Source of the DNA: Myxococcales bacterium
GTDB lineage: Bacteria > Myxococcota_A > Polyangia > Haliangiales > Haliangiaceae
Direction of reading: 5' to 3'
Assembly (NCBI GenBank): GCA_016794545.1
Contig: JAEUJX010000611.1
Location: forward strand, 1 to 37,274
DNA: 37,274 nucleotides
Below are positions 30,133-37,274 of the stretch, piece after piece. Within the stretch, counting starts at the first letter, position 1. Each line of letters starts with the position of its first letter. Made by a program: the position numbers and the translations under genes. The notes under the pieces are model-generated. The model did not search any database. It saw nothing but the letters and a program-made list of their open reading frames with translations, and had not been told where the DNA came from.

Positions 30133-31096
30133 GATCCTCGGTGACGCGGAGCTTCGCGTCGTACGTCATCGTGATGGCGTACGTGGTGGTCTGCGTGCCG
30201 TCGAGGCGACGGATCCGCATGTCCGCGGTGAAGTCGAACGTCGTCGTCGCATCGGTCGGCAGGGGGCGCTCGAGCGAGAACGTCAGGTCGCCCGAGCCGG
30301 TGGAGCGAAACGCGACCATCTCGAACATGGTCACGGGATCGTCGGCATACGACGTCACCAGCTGCGGCCAGCTGCCCTGGGCGAGCGTCGCGCGCGTACG
30401 CCCGGACGTGGGTGACAGCTCGACGAGCTCGTGCGTGTCGACGGACTGGAGCCCGAGCCCGTTGCGCTGCATCCGCGAGTGGACCTCCCAGCGCGCGCCG
30501 CGGCCGACCGGCTCCTCGGGGAGCAGCATCAGGTAGTCCGTGAGCTGGAACGCCTCGCGGGCGAGCTCGCTGGTCTCGATGAACGGCAGGTTGGTCTCCA
30601 GCAGGCGGCCGCGATCGCTCATCACGAAGGTGCCCTGCTGGTTCGCGAGGGACTCCGGCTTCGTGAAGTTGGTCGGGTCGTACGAGGGTGCCTTCAGCTC
30701 GATCACGTCGACCTTGACGGTGATGCGCTCGCCGTCGACGCGCTCGACGCGCAGCACGACGCGCCCCTCGGTCGTTCCCTGCTGCGCGAGCATCCGGTGT
30801 CCGCCGGCGGTCATCGCCATGTCCATGCCGGTCTCGAGCACGATCGTCTGCTCGTCGCCGGGGCGCGGCCGATATCGCAGCAGCCGGCGCGGCTCGGCGC
30901 CGGGCGACAGCACGCGGAGCCCGATGGTCTCCTCGTGAGGCGGCTCCGGCAGCGCGGTCGGGCCTGCGACCGGCCGCGCCGGCGGGGCGCGCTCCGGTGC
31001 TCGATCGGCGACCGGATCGTCGGCGCAGGCCGCACAGAGCGCGACAGCCGCGAGCCACCAGCGACCGACCATACGGACTTGTACCGCATACGCCAT
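30113..31096 (-). CDS. Lipoprotein of unknown function, operon with the kinase
   Basis: 327 residues from ATG 31096 (or 319 from ATG 31072). Both starts give a lipoprotein signal ending LCAACADD. TACGAT nine bases before 31096 is -10-like and favours that start. The mature part has an all-beta appearance: RLLRYRPRPGDEQTIVLETGMDMAM, VVLRVERVDGERITVKVDVIELKAP, an SDRGRLLETNLPF strand and FTADMRIRRLDGTQTTTYAITMTYDAKLRV. It resembles proteins annotated DUF6263, but I am not sure. Its 3' end overlaps the kinase start by 20 bases, implying coupled expression; it may be a ligand or partner for the external WD40 domain (inference). Confidence 0.75.
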   Translation of the reverse strand: MAYAVQVRMVGRWWLAAVALCAACADDPVADRAPERAPPARPVAGPTALPEPPHEETIGLRVLSPGAEPRRLLRYRPRPGDEQTIVLETGMDMAMTAGGHRMLAQQGTTEGRVVLRVERVDGERITVKVDVIELKAPSYDPTNFTKPESLANQQGTFVMSDRGRLLETNLPFIETSELAREAFQLTDYLMLLPEEPVGRGARWEVHSRMQRNGLGLQSVDTHELVELSPTSGRTRATLAQGSWPQLVTSYADDPVTMFEMVAFRSTGSGDLTFSLERPLPTDATTTFDFTADMRIRRLDGTQTTTYAITMTYDAKLRVTEDRGGRAR

Positions 31097-31115
31097 CGGG
31101 CCAGGATCGTAAGTC

Positions 31116-32498
31116 GTGTCGGACCCGACGCAAGCCACGCTCTCGGTGCGGCCGGCGAGCAGCGCTGCGGAGGTGCCGGCGCCGGCGCTGTTCGTCGCGT
31201 TCGAAGGCGCGCGTCCGCTCGCGCTCGCCGCGCGGTTCTCGCTCGCGGACGTCGACCTGGTCACGCTCGGGCGCGGCCCCGAGCGCGCGGCGTCGCGCAC
31301 GACGGTCGATCAGCGGCGCGTCCTCGCGATCACGATCCCCGATCCGCAGATGTCGACCAGGCACGCGGTGCTCGAGCGCGAGCTCGGCCGCTGGATCGCG
31401 AGTGACGCCGGTTCCAAGAACGGCACCTTCCTCGATGGAGCGCCGCTGCGGCGCGCGGTCCTGCCCGACGGCACGTGGCTCGAGCTCGGCCACACGCTCG
31501 TGACGATCGAGCGGCGCGCCGGCGCGACGGATCTCGACGCGAGCACCCTGCCGCACGATCCGCCGGGGCTCGCGACCGTCGATCCGGAGCTCGCCGCCGA
31601 GCTCGCGCAGCTGCGCGCGATGGCACCGTCGCTCGTCCCGATCTCGATCGGCGGCGAGACCGGCACCGGCAAGGAGCTGATCGCCCGCGCCGTTCACGCG
31701 CTGTCCGCGCGCCGGGGGCCGCTGGTCGCCGTGAACTGCGGCGCCTTGCCGCCGACGCTCGTCGAGGCCGAGCTGTTCGGGGTCCGGCGCGGCGCGTTCT
31801 CGGGCGCGACCGAGGATCGCCCCGGGCTCGTTCGCCAGGCGGACGGCGGCACGCTGTTCCTCGATGAGATCGGCGATCTCCCGCTGTCCGCGCAGGCGGC
31901 GCTGCTTCGCGTGCTCCAGGAGCGCGAGGTCAGGGCGGTCGGCGACACCCGCGGTGCCCCCGTCGACTTCCGCCTCGTCACCGCGACGCTGCACGATCTC
32001 GACGCGCGCGTCCGCGCCAGCGCGTTCCGCGCCGACCTGCGCGCGCGGATCTCCGGCTTCCACATCGAGCTGCCGGCGCTGCGCGATCGCCGCGTCGACC
32101 TCGGCCTCCTGATCGGCACGTTGCTCGCGCGGCTCGCGCCCGGTCGCTCGGTCCGCTTCGCGCTCGACGCCGTGCGCGCGCTCGCCCGCCACGCCTGGCC
32201 CGCGAACATCCGCGAGCTCGAGCGCTGCCTCGCGGCCGCGCTGACCCTCGCGGACAGCTCCGGCACGATCGAGGCCGCGCACCTCCCGGCGTCGGTGCGG
32301 AGCGTCGCGCGGTCCGCGGCGGCCGATCTCGACCTGGACGCCGAGCAACGCGCGCTGCGCGACGACCTGGTCGCGCTGCTCCAGGCCAACGGCGGCAACA
32401 TCAGCGCCGTCGCGCGTCAGCTCGGGAAGGCGCGCATGCAGGTGCAGCGCTGGATCGCCCGGTTCGGGCTGGATCCCGCGCGATATCGCAGCCCGTGA
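31116..32498 (+). CDS. FHA-domain sigma54-dependent transcriptional activator
   Basis: 460 residues from GTG 31116. Residues ~48-132 are an FHA domain (LGRGPE, MSTRHAVLE, SDAGSKNGTFLDG), which binds phosphothreonine. The AAA+ core has Walker A GETGTGKE (180-187), GAFSGA in the sigma54-contact loop (226-231, Ser for Thr), Walker B GGTLFLDEIGDL (244-255) and WPANIRELERCL. The C-terminus is a Fis-type helix-turn-helix (NGGNISAVARQLGKARMQVQRWIARFG). FHA-activators responding to Ser/Thr kinases are known from myxobacteria. The divergent kinase gene is an obvious candidate partner. No sigma54 promoter for its targets was found nearby. Confidence 0.92.
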   Translation: MSDPTQATLSVRPASSAAEVPAPALFVAFEGARPLALAARFSLADVDLVTLGRGPERAASRTTVDQRRVLAITIPDPQMSTRHAVLERELGRWIASDAGSKNGTFLDGAPLRRAVLPDGTWLELGHTLVTIERRAGATDLDASTLPHDPPGLATVDPELAAELAQLRAMAPSLVPISIGGETGTGKELIARAVHALSARRGPLVAVNCGALPPTLVEAELFGVRRGAFSGATEDRPGLVRQADGGTLFLDEIGDLPLSAQAALLRVLQEREVRAVGDTRGAPVDFRLVTATLHDLDARVRASAFRADLRARISGFHIELPALRDRRVDLGLLIGTLLARLAPGRSVRFALDAVRALARHAWPANIRELERCLAAALTLADSSGTIEAAHLPASVRSVARSAAADLDLDAEQRALRDDLVALLQANGGNISAVARQLGKARMQVQRWIARFGLDPARYRSP

Positions 32499-32527
32499 GC
32501 TACCCCGTCCCGGGTGGACGCCCCTGA

Positions 32528-32533
32528 TAGGCT
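32528..32533 (+). promoter_or_regulatory. -10 element TAGGCT, leaderless-type
   Basis: TAGGCT followed by exactly six bases and ATG 32540. The identical TAGGCT-N6-ATG occurs at 34611-34625. Confidence 0.45.
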
Positions 32534-32539
32534 ATGCGG

Positions 32540-32794
32540 ATGGGGGATGGAAAGCGGACTCCGCACGTCGTGCGCAAGGAGCGCCCGGCCAGGGCCACGA
32601 CGCCGATCTCGGCGCCGAAGCTCGCGGAGCTCGTCGAGGATCTGCGCACGCCCGAGCCGTCGGCCGCGGCGACGCTCGAGCTGCCCGAGGCCATCCCCGG
32701 CGACGAGGACGTCCTCGAGCTGACGGTCGACGACGACCCGCCGGCGCCGAGGCAGCGCCTCGCACATGTCGTTCGCCGTCCGAAGCAGCCCTGA
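32540..32794 (+). CDS. Small hydrophilic hypothetical protein
   Basis: 84 residues from ATG 32540 (MGDGKRTPHVVRKERPAR...). An in-frame ATG two codons earlier (32534) is less likely because TAGGCT lies six bases before 32540. The protein is charged and Pro-rich, basic at both ends and acidic in the middle (PGDEDVLELTVDDDPPAP), probably largely disordered. Third-position bias supports coding. No family is recognised. Confidence 0.5.
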   Translation: MGDGKRTPHVVRKERPARATTPISAPKLAELVEDLRTPEPSAAATLELPEAIPGDEDVLELTVDDDPPAPRQRLAHVVRRPKQP

Positions 32795-32823
32795 GACGCC
32801 GAGCGGACGCAGAGGGCGTGTGG

Positions 32824-32844
32824 CCCGGTACAAAGCTTACCGGG
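32824..32844. terminator. Hairpin CCCGGTA-N7-TACCGGG
   Basis: A perfect 7-base stem with a 7-base loop, 30 bases after the small gene ending at 32794. No T-tract follows, but the next ~35 bases are unusually A/T-rich for this window and may hold the promoter of the gene at 32933. Confidence 0.4.
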
Positions 32845-32932
32845 AGGCCGAAATTACGTACCCCGCGCGTATCCCTTTCGCACCACGAGGGCGCGCAAGC
32901 TGTCGCTGCTCTTGGTTCGTAGGGGAGGAGCG

Positions 32933-33235
32933 ATGGCCGAACGTCTGCGTCGGTACGTGACCGTGGTTGCTCGTCAGCCGGCTGTGCGCGCGCGCGCGCG
33001 AGCCGAGCTCGTCGAGCGCTTCCAGTACGTGTTCGCGTGCGCCCCCGAGAGTCTCGAGGAGCTCACGCGGACCGTGAAGTTCGATGTCATCGTGTTCGTC
33101 GGGCCGGAGGCCCAGGCGGTGCGCACCTCCGTGGAGCCGGTGCTGTCGGCCTCGCCGGTCGCGGGTCGCCGCGTGCTGGTGATCGACGACCCGTCGTTCG
33201 TGCCCGCGCTCGTCGAGCGCGCGCTCGCGCCCTGA
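32933..33235 (+). CDS. Small receiver-like or hypothetical protein
   Basis: 100 residues from ATG 32933, preceded by GGAGG at 4-base spacing (32924-32928). The pattern of short beta-strands and helices (RYVTVVARQPAVRARARAELVERFQYVFACAP, FDVIVFVGPEA, RRVLVIDDPSF) resembles a cut-down CheY-like fold but lacks the phospho-acceptor Asp (FVGPEA in its place). The match is weak. It converges on rdgB with a 2-base gap. Function is unknown. Confidence 0.55.
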   Translation: MAERLRRYVTVVARQPAVRARARAELVERFQYVFACAPESLEELTRTVKFDVIVFVGPEAQAVRTSVEPVLSASPVAGRRVLVIDDPSFVPALVERALAP

Positions 33236-33237
33236 GC

Positions 33238-33867
33238 TCATCCCCGCGATAGATACGCGAGCAGCTTCGGCTCGATCGCGCGCATCGCACGGGCGCGATG
33301 CGAGAGGTCGCCCTTCGTGCCGACGCCGAGCTCCGCGAAGGTCTGGCCGAGCTCGGGAACCAGGAACAGCGGGTCGTAGCCGAAGCCGCCGGTGCCGCGC
33401 GGCGCGTCGAGGATCTGGCCCTCGCACACGCCGTGCGCGGTGATCGCGCCTGCGCCGAGCGGGCCGTGGACGTCGCACAGCGCGAGCACGGCGTGGAACC
33501 GGCCGGTGCGCTTCGCCTCCGGGACGTTCGCGAGCGCGGCGAGCAGCTTCGCGTTGTTCGCGGCGTCGGCGTCGTGTCCGGACACGCCCGCATAGCGCGC
33601 GCTGTACACGCCGGGCGCGCCGCCGAGCGCGTCGACCTCGAGGCCCGAGTCGTCGGCGAGCGCGGGCAGGCGCGTGAGGTCCGAGACCTCGCGCGCCTTC
33701 TTGACCGCGTTGCCCTCGAACGTGTCGGCGTCCTCGACGACCTCGGGGATCTCGAGGCCGAGCCGCGCCGCGGCCTCGTCGACGCTGAGCACCGAGACGC
33801 CGGGCAGCAGCTGGCGCAGCTCGACGAGCTTGCCCTTGTTGCGCGTCGCGAACACCAGCGGCCGCAT
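33238..33867 (-). CDS. rdgB: Non-canonical purine NTP pyrophosphatase (RdgB/HAM1)
   Basis: 209 residues. It hydrolyses dITP/ITP/XTP to monophosphates and so keeps damaged purines out of nucleic acids. Family motifs: [13 protein letters not shown] at the N-terminus (substrate phosphate binding), [39 protein letters not shown] (catalytic acids), [11 protein letters not shown], and [14 protein letters not shown] near the end. ATG 33867 follows the rph stop by two bases; rph-rdgB pairing is common in bacteria. Length and motifs are complete, so it should be active in the cytoplasm. Confidence 0.97.
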   Translation of the reverse strand: MRPLVFATRNKGKLVELRQLLPGVSVLSVDEAAARLGLEIPEVVEDADTFEGNAVKKAREVSDLTRLPALADDSGLEVDALGGAPGVYSARYAGVSGHDADAANNAKLLAALANVPEAKRTGRFHAVLALCDVHGPLGAGAITAHGVCEGQILDAPRGTGGFGYDPLFLVPELGQTFAELGVGTKGDLSHRARAMRAIEPKLLAYLSRG

Positions 33868-33869
33868 GG

Positions 33870-34574
33870 TCACTTCGCGATCGCGGCGCGCTGCGCCTGC
33901 ACGAGCTGCTTGATGCCGACGCCGGCGAGATCGAGCATGGCGTTCAGCTGCGCGCGGTCGAACGTCCCGCGCTCGGCGGTGCCCTGCACCTCGATCAGCG
34001 TGCCGCCCTCGTCGCCGACGACGTTCATGTCGACGTCGGCCTTGCTGTCCTCGAGGTACGGCAGATCGAGCACGCACTCGCCACCGACGATGCCGACCGA
34101 CACCGCGGCGACCGGCGGCATCAGGGCATTCTTGTTCGCGAGCTTGCCCTGCGCGACGAGCTTGTCGATCGCGAGCGCGAGCGCGACCCACGCGCCGGTG
34201 ATCGAGCACACGCGCGTGCCGCCGTCGGCGCACAGCACGTCGCAGTCGACGTTGATCGTGCGCTCGCCGAGCTGCTTGAGGTCGACCGCCGCGCGGAGCG
34301 AGCGGCCGATCAATCGCTGGATCTCCTTGCCGCGGCCGCCGGGGTCACGCTTGCTGCGCGTGTGCGTCGAGCGCGGGAGCATCGCGTACTCGGCGGTCAG
34401 CCAGCCCTTGCCCTTGCCCGCCATCCACGCGGGCACCGTCTCCTCGACGGAGGCCGCGCACAGCACCCACGTGTCGCCGAGCTTGATCAGCGCGGAGCCC
34501 TCCGCGTGCTTCTGGTAGTTCGTGATGATCTCGAGCGAGCGGAGCTGATCGGGGCGACGGCCATCGGGACGCAT
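33870..34574 (-). CDS. rph: Ribonuclease PH
   Basis: 234 residues, normal length. This phosphate-dependent exonuclease trims tRNA 3' ends. Motifs: [16 protein letters not shown] (start), [43 protein letters not shown] (active-site Arg segment), [43 protein letters not shown] (phosphate/metal site) and [21 protein letters not shown] 34574 is clear from the conserved N-terminus. A GGAGG lies 15 bases upstream, too far to serve well, while TAGGGT nine bases upstream could be a -10. It is divergent from the methyltransferase at 34623, the starts being only 48 bases apart. Confidence 0.98.
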   Translation of the reverse strand: MRPDGRRPDQLRSLEIITNYQKHAEGSALIKLGDTWVLCAASVEETVPAWMAGKGKGWLTAEYAMLPRSTHTRSKRDPGGRGKEIQRLIGRSLRAAVDLKQLGERTINVDCDVLCADGGTRVCSITGAWVALALAIDKLVAQGKLANKNALMPPVAAVSVGIVGGECVLDLPYLEDSKADVDMNVVGDEGGTLIEVQGTAERGTFDRAQLNAMLDLAGVGIKQLVQAQRAAIAK

Positions 34575-34583
34575 GTCGCGCGC

Positions 34584-34589
34584 ACCCTA
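34584..34589 (-). promoter_or_regulatory. Possible -10 element TAGGGT of rph
   Basis: TANNNT-type element on the minus strand ending nine bases before ATG 34574, inside the 48-base divergent region. Confidence 0.3.
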
Positions 34590-34610
34590 CCTCCAAACGC
34601 GCGGCGGGCG

Positions 34611-34616
34611 TAGGCT
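34611..34616 (+). promoter_or_regulatory. -10 element TAGGCT, leaderless-type
   Basis: TAGGCT, six bases, then ATG 34623; identical in sequence and spacing to 32528. No Shine-Dalgarno is visible. Confidence 0.45.
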
Positions 34617-34622
34617 CCGCGC

Positions 34623-35459
34623 ATGTCGAATCCACCGTCGTCGCCGCTGACCACGCCGATGCCCTGGGACCTCGTCGCGCCGGCCTACGCCGAGGAGATC
34701 GTGCCGGTGTTCGAGCAGTTCGCGGCCGACGCGTTCCGGCTCGCGGCTCCCGCGCCCGGCGCGCGCGTCGTCGATGTCGCGTGCGGTCCGGGCACGCTCG
34801 CGTTCCTCGCCGCCGACGCCGGCCACCCGGTCGACGCGCTCGACTTCTCGCCGCAGATGATCGAGCGCCTCGCGGCGCGGAAGGGCGCGATCGGTGACAC
34901 GCACGTCACGCCGCACGTCGGCGACGGTCAGGCGCTGCCCTACGCCGACGCCACGTTCGGTGCCGCGTTCTCGATGTTCGGCCTGATGTTCTTCCCCGAT
35001 CGCGCGGCTGGCTTTCGCGAGCTGCGCCGCGTGCTCGTGCCGGGCGCGCGCGCGGTGGTCTCGAGCTGGACGCGGCTCGAGGACAACCCGGTGCTCGCGG
35101 CGATGTTCGGCGCGCTGCGCGAGACGTTGAGCAGGGTGCTCGGCCCGAACGCCCCGAAGCCCGGCTCATCCGAGATGCCGCTCGTCACCGAGGACCTGTG
35201 CCGCACCGAGATGAGCGCGTACTTCTCGGACGTCGAGGTCCACCCGATCGCGCACACCCAGACCCTCGCCTCCGTCGACGACGTCTGGCCGTCGTTCGCC
35301 CGGACCATGGCACCGCTCGCGCTCATGAAGAAGAACCTGCCGGCGCCGGCGTGGGCCGCGGTCTCGGACGCCGCGGACGCCGCGATCAGGAAGGCCATCG
35401 GCGACGGGCCGCCGAGCGCCACGCTGCCCGCGTGGCTCACGGTCGGCGTGGCGCGGTAG
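34623..35459 (+). CDS. Class I SAM-dependent methyltransferase (UbiE-like)
   Basis: 278 residues. Motif I is VVDVACGPGTLAFLAADAG (~47-65), followed by VDALDFSPQMIERLA (motif II), VGDGQALPYADATFGAAFSMFGLMFFPDRAAGFRELRRVLVPGARAVVSSW, the standard order of the UbiE/MenG superfamily. The substrate cannot be named; ubiquinone/menaquinone methylases are shorter and differ at the C-terminus, which here is an ~110-residue helical extension. It does not share the HWTPV and YNPF blocks of the three methyltransferases near the Ehr operon and is not their paralogue at close range. Confidence 0.85.
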   Translation: MSNPPSSPLTTPMPWDLVAPAYAEEIVPVFEQFAADAFRLAAPAPGARVVDVACGPGTLAFLAADAGHPVDALDFSPQMIERLAARKGAIGDTHVTPHVGDGQALPYADATFGAAFSMFGLMFFPDRAAGFRELRRVLVPGARAVVSSWTRLEDNPVLAAMFGALRETLSRVLGPNAPKPGSSEMPLVTEDLCRTEMSAYFSDVEVHPIAHTQTLASVDDVWPSFARTMAPLALMKKNLPAPAWAAVSDAADAAIRKAIGDGPPSATLPAWLTVGVAR

Positions 35460-35474
35460 CGGCGGCGGGCCGCG

Positions 35475-36347
35475 TCAGTCGTTCTTCAGCAGCTTCTTCG
35501 CCTGGTCGCGGACGGCGAATGGATACGCCGTCGCGGTCGAGGCGACCTTGAGCTCGTGCTTGGGCATGAGCCGCAACACGCGCAGGATCTGATCCGTGCC
35601 GAGGCGCGGGTTCGAGAGCAGCGCGCGCCGCACCTCGGGGATCTGGAGCCACGCGCTGTTCGTGACGATCGTCTCGAGCTGCACGCGCGGCAGCGTGCCC
35701 ATGCGCGCGAGCCGCGCGACCTCGGGCGCGGTCAGGCGCGGGTTGCGAAGCAGCGCCTCCCACACCGCCTTGCCGTACATCCGCTCGAGCGCCATGCGGG
35801 TCGCCGGATCGGACGACTGCGCCTTGCGTACCTGCTCGGCGAGCGAGAGGCCGCGCAGCCGCTCCTGCAGGTTGCCCGCGCGCGCCGGTTGACCGTCACC
35901 GTCACCGTTGCCGTCGCCGTCGCTGTCGCTGTCGCTGTCGTCGTCGCCGTCGCCGTCGCCGTCGCTGTCGTCGTCGCCGTCGCCGTCGCCGTCGCTGTCG
36001 TCGTCGCCGTCGGCCGCGAGCGTCAGGAGGCCGTCCGCGCCGAGATCGGCCTCGAGCTCCGGGACCGCCGGGGGCTGCCGGGGCGCGGCGGCGGACTTCG
36101 CGAGCTCCGCGAGCCGCTCCTTCATCGTCGGGCCGCACCCGATCAGCTCGAGGCCCGCGCCGCTCGCGGGATCGACGTAGACGACGCGCGCGGGCAGCGT
36201 CATCTCGCCGGTCGGCGCGCGCACGACGAGGTCGCACTCGGACTGGACCGCGAGCGCGCAGCCGGGCACGAACACGCCGCCGGCGTTGACGTCATCGACA
36301 AACCGCGGATTCGCCGCGAGCTCGAGCACGACGGTGGGCCGGCTCAT
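35475..36347 (-). CDS. PilZ-like protein with Asp-rich repeat and helical C-terminus
   Basis: 290 residues from ATG 36347. Residues ~1-80 resemble a PilZ domain (VVLELAANPRFVDDVNAGGVFVPG, PARVVYVDPASGAGLELIG). There is no RxxxR, and the second motif is changed to DVNAGG, so c-di-GMP binding is doubtful. Residues ~112-152 are almost only Asp, Gly and Ser, encoded by a minisatellite. The last ~130 residues are helical repeats (LRNPRLTAPEVARLARMGTLP, LLSNPRLGTDQILRVLRLMP), resembling a Leu-rich variant or HEAT-like fold. TACAAT eight bases before the ATG is a likely -10, although the FecR-like gene ends only 17 bases upstream. Confidence 0.75.
   Translation of the reverse strand: MSRPTVVLELAANPRFVDDVNAGGVFVPGCALAVQSECDLVVRAPTGEMTLPARVVYVDPASGAGLELIGCGPTMKERLAELAKSAAAPRQPPAVPELEADLGADGLLTLAADGDDDSDGDGDGDDDSDGDGDGDDDSDSDSDGDGNGDGDGQPARAGNLQERLRGLSLAEQVRKAQSSDPATRMALERMYGKAVWEALLRNPRLTAPEVARLARMGTLPRVQLETIVTNSAWLQIPEVRRALLSNPRLGTDQILRVLRLMPKHELKVASTATAYPFAVRDQAKKLLKND
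35890..36012. repeat. GTCGCC-type minisatellite coding for Asp/Ser/Gly repeats
   Basis: A run of six-base GTCGCC/GTCGCT/GTCGTC units. Within it a 30-base unit is perfectly repeated at 35941-35970 and 35971-36000 and partly again to 36012. Unit length is a multiple of three, so copy changes keep the PilZ-like frame and only alter the Asp-rich linker length. Confidence 0.85.
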
Positions 36348-36355
36348 CGCGAACT

Positions 36356-36361
36356 ATTGTA
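36356..36361 (-). promoter_or_regulatory. -10 element TACAAT before the PilZ-like gene
   Basis: TACAAT (5 of 6 matches to TATAAT) on the minus strand, eight bases before ATG 36347, in one of the few A/T-rich spots of the window. Confidence 0.45.
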
Positions 36362-36364
36362 TCG

Positions 36365-37274
36365 CTAATCGCCGAGCGTGACGCGTTCGGCGATCGTACC
36401 GGCGGGCGTGCCGGGGGCGAGCCGCTGGTACGCCGCGGCGGCCTGGCGGCACTCGTCGTCGAGCCCGCGCGTGCACAGGATGCGGAGCTTGAGCCACGCG
36501 ATCGAGGTCCGCTCGGGATAGACCCGGCCCTGCGCGAACCGGCGCTCGTACACCATGATCGTGCGCAGCGCGTCGCCGGTGCGGCCGAGCTTCATCGCCT
36601 GCATGTAGGCGATGCCGTAGTACGCGCGCGACTCCTCCTCGCCGGAGGACTTGGTGCGGATCAGCTCCTGGTACTTGCTGACGGCGCTCGCGGCGACCGG
36701 CTCGCCGAGGTCGAGCGGTGGTTCCACCGGCTGGGCCTTGATCAGCGAGATCAGGCTCCCTGCCGGCGCCGCGCTGCCGCTGCCGCCACCACCGCCGGTC
36801 CCGCCGCGCGGCGGGCGCACGACGTCCGGCCGGGCCGCGCCGCCAGCGGTCGCGCCATCGCCGGAGCCCGTGCGCACCGGCGGCCTCGTGTCCTCGGGCA
36901 CCGCGGCCGTGCGGCCGTGGAGCACGTCGGGGCCCGCGCCCATGTCGATCTCGTACGCGCCGCTGCCGCCGGTCGACACCTCGCCGATCGTCGCGCCGTC
37001 GGGCGCGCTCGGCCCCGGGCGGCTGCCGTCCGCGAGGGCGACGCGCACCTCGGGCGTCGCGTCGACGAGCGCGATCACGCCGCGTGCCGGCTCCCACGCC
37101 TGGTCCGCGGCGACGCGCACTTCCTGGTGGTGCCGCACGACCTTCACGACGCCCTCGGTGACGCGCACGTCCGCGTCGCCGGTGCCGTCGCCGAAGTCGA
37201 CCGAGAAGTGCGTGCCGACGACGATCACGTCCGTGTCGCCGGCGCGCACGACGAGCGGCGGCCGGTTCTCGCGC
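36365..37274 (-). CDS. FecR-domain protein (5' end outside the window)
   Basis: 303 residues are visible; the frame is open through base 37273, so the start is missing. The first ~60 residues are the end of a FecR domain: PPLVVRAGDTDVIVVGTHFSVDFGDGTGDADVRVTEGVVKVVR, with the usual GTxFxV and VxEGxVxV pattern. A long Gly/Pro/Ala-rich linker (GGTGGGGGSGS) follows, then a helical TPR-like C-terminus (SKYQELIRTKSSGEEESRAYYGIAYMQAMKLGRTGDALRTIMVYERRF, DECRQAAAAYQRLAPGT). In myxobacteria such FecR/TPR proteins are often encoded with ECF sigma factors and sit at the membrane. The PilZ-like gene follows by 17 bases. Confidence 0.8.
   Translation of the reverse strand, partial: RENRPPLVVRAGDTDVIVVGTHFSVDFGDGTGDADVRVTEGVVKVVRHHQEVRVAADQAWEPARGVIALVDATPEVRVALADGSRPGPSAPDGATIGEVSTGGSGAYEIDMGAGPDVLHGRTAAVPEDTRPPVRTGSGDGATAGGAARPDVVRPPRGGTGGGGGSGSAAPAGSLISLIKAQPVEPPLDLGEPVAASAVSKYQELIRTKSSGEEESRAYYGIAYMQAMKLGRTGDALRTIMVYERRFAQGRVYPERTSIAWLKLRILCTRGLDDECRQAAAAYQRLAPGTPAGTIAERVTLGD

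Noticed and set aside
24424-30144. A 1906-codon open frame on the plus strand across the carboxypeptidase-like and kinase genes
   Set aside because: It is antisense to two genes with clear domains and is Arg/Ala/Glu-rich low-complexity sequence, a typical shadow in GC-rich DNA.
34623-35459. Fourth member of the Ehr-linked methyltransferase family
   Set aside because: It lacks HWTPV, the GK-x-C motif and YNPF, and has the usual UbiE-like motif order instead.
35459-35474. Terminator between the convergent methyltransferase and PilZ-like genes
   Set aside because: Only a 5-base GC stem (GCGGC/GCCGC) could be formed, too weak to call.
35890-36012. Possible CRISPR or other repeat array
   Set aside because: Repeats are contiguous with no unique spacers and read in frame as Asp/Gly/Ser codons.
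36365-36400. Mobile element or attachment site at the tRNA or window ends
   Set aside because: No transposase, integrase or direct repeat of the tRNA-His 3' end was found in the window by eye.

Overview
The window is very GC-rich and gene-dense, with strong G/C bias at third codon positions and many 4-base ATGA/GTGA overlaps. Several features point to a myxobacterium-like bacterium (Myxococcota, formerly Deltaproteobacteria): a Ser/Thr kinase fused to WD40 repeats with a DWG motif, an FHA-domain sigma54 activator, Sel1, LGFP and cysteine-rich secreted proteins, PilZ proteins, and many lipoproteins. The taxonomic call is inference. I see no insertion sequences, phage genes or CRISPR arrays.

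Layout. (1) 1-2588, plus strand: end of a uric-acid degradation operon, with an allantoicase/OHCU-decarboxylase fusion, HIU hydrolase and a CitE-like DUF6986 protein. (2) 2735-4885: three exported proteins (LGFP, Sel1 plus Cys-rich tail, PASTA-like lipoprotein), then tRNA-His at 5018-5094. (3) 5259-6901: small genes, including a PilZ protein whose c-di-GMP motif is recovered only with a CTG start, and a LURP-one-like protein. (4) 6930-11114, minus strand: a SulP transporter fused to a gamma-class carbonic anhydrase, followed by two SPFH/band-7 genes. (5) 11208-23982: the centre of interest. A PspF-like sigma54 activator gene (12283-13248, minus) diverges from an eleven-gene, tightly overlapping operon. 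The operon encodes an energy-converting-hydrogenase-related (Ehr) membrane complex (HyfB, C, E, F, G and a ferredoxin-HyfI fusion), two paralogous methyltransferases, an ACT-domain malic enzyme, a degenerate receiver domain and a lipoprotein. A third paralogous methyltransferase lies on the other side of the activator. (6) 23986-32498: a carboxypeptidase-regulatory-like repeat protein, a WD40 Ser/Thr kinase, a lipoprotein, and a divergent FHA-sigma54 activator. (7) 32540-37274: small genes, the rph-rdgB pair, a methyltransferase, a PilZ-like protein with an Asp-rich minisatellite, and a FecR-like protein cut by the window end.

The most interesting reading is that region 5 is one sigma54 regulon. 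The Ehr operon and the detached methyltransferase each carry a GG-N10-GC sigma54-type promoter exactly 18 bases before their start codon. Each is also preceded by the same inverted repeat, CGACA-N3-TGTCG (two copies 42 bp apart at the methyltransferase, one at the Ehr operon). The HyfG-like subunit has neither CxxC pair needed for a NiFe site, so the complex is unlikely to be a hydrogenase. Its true reaction, and why it is tied to a methyltransferase family and a malic enzyme, are unknown.

All functional statements come from reading motifs by eye; no database search or alignment was run.
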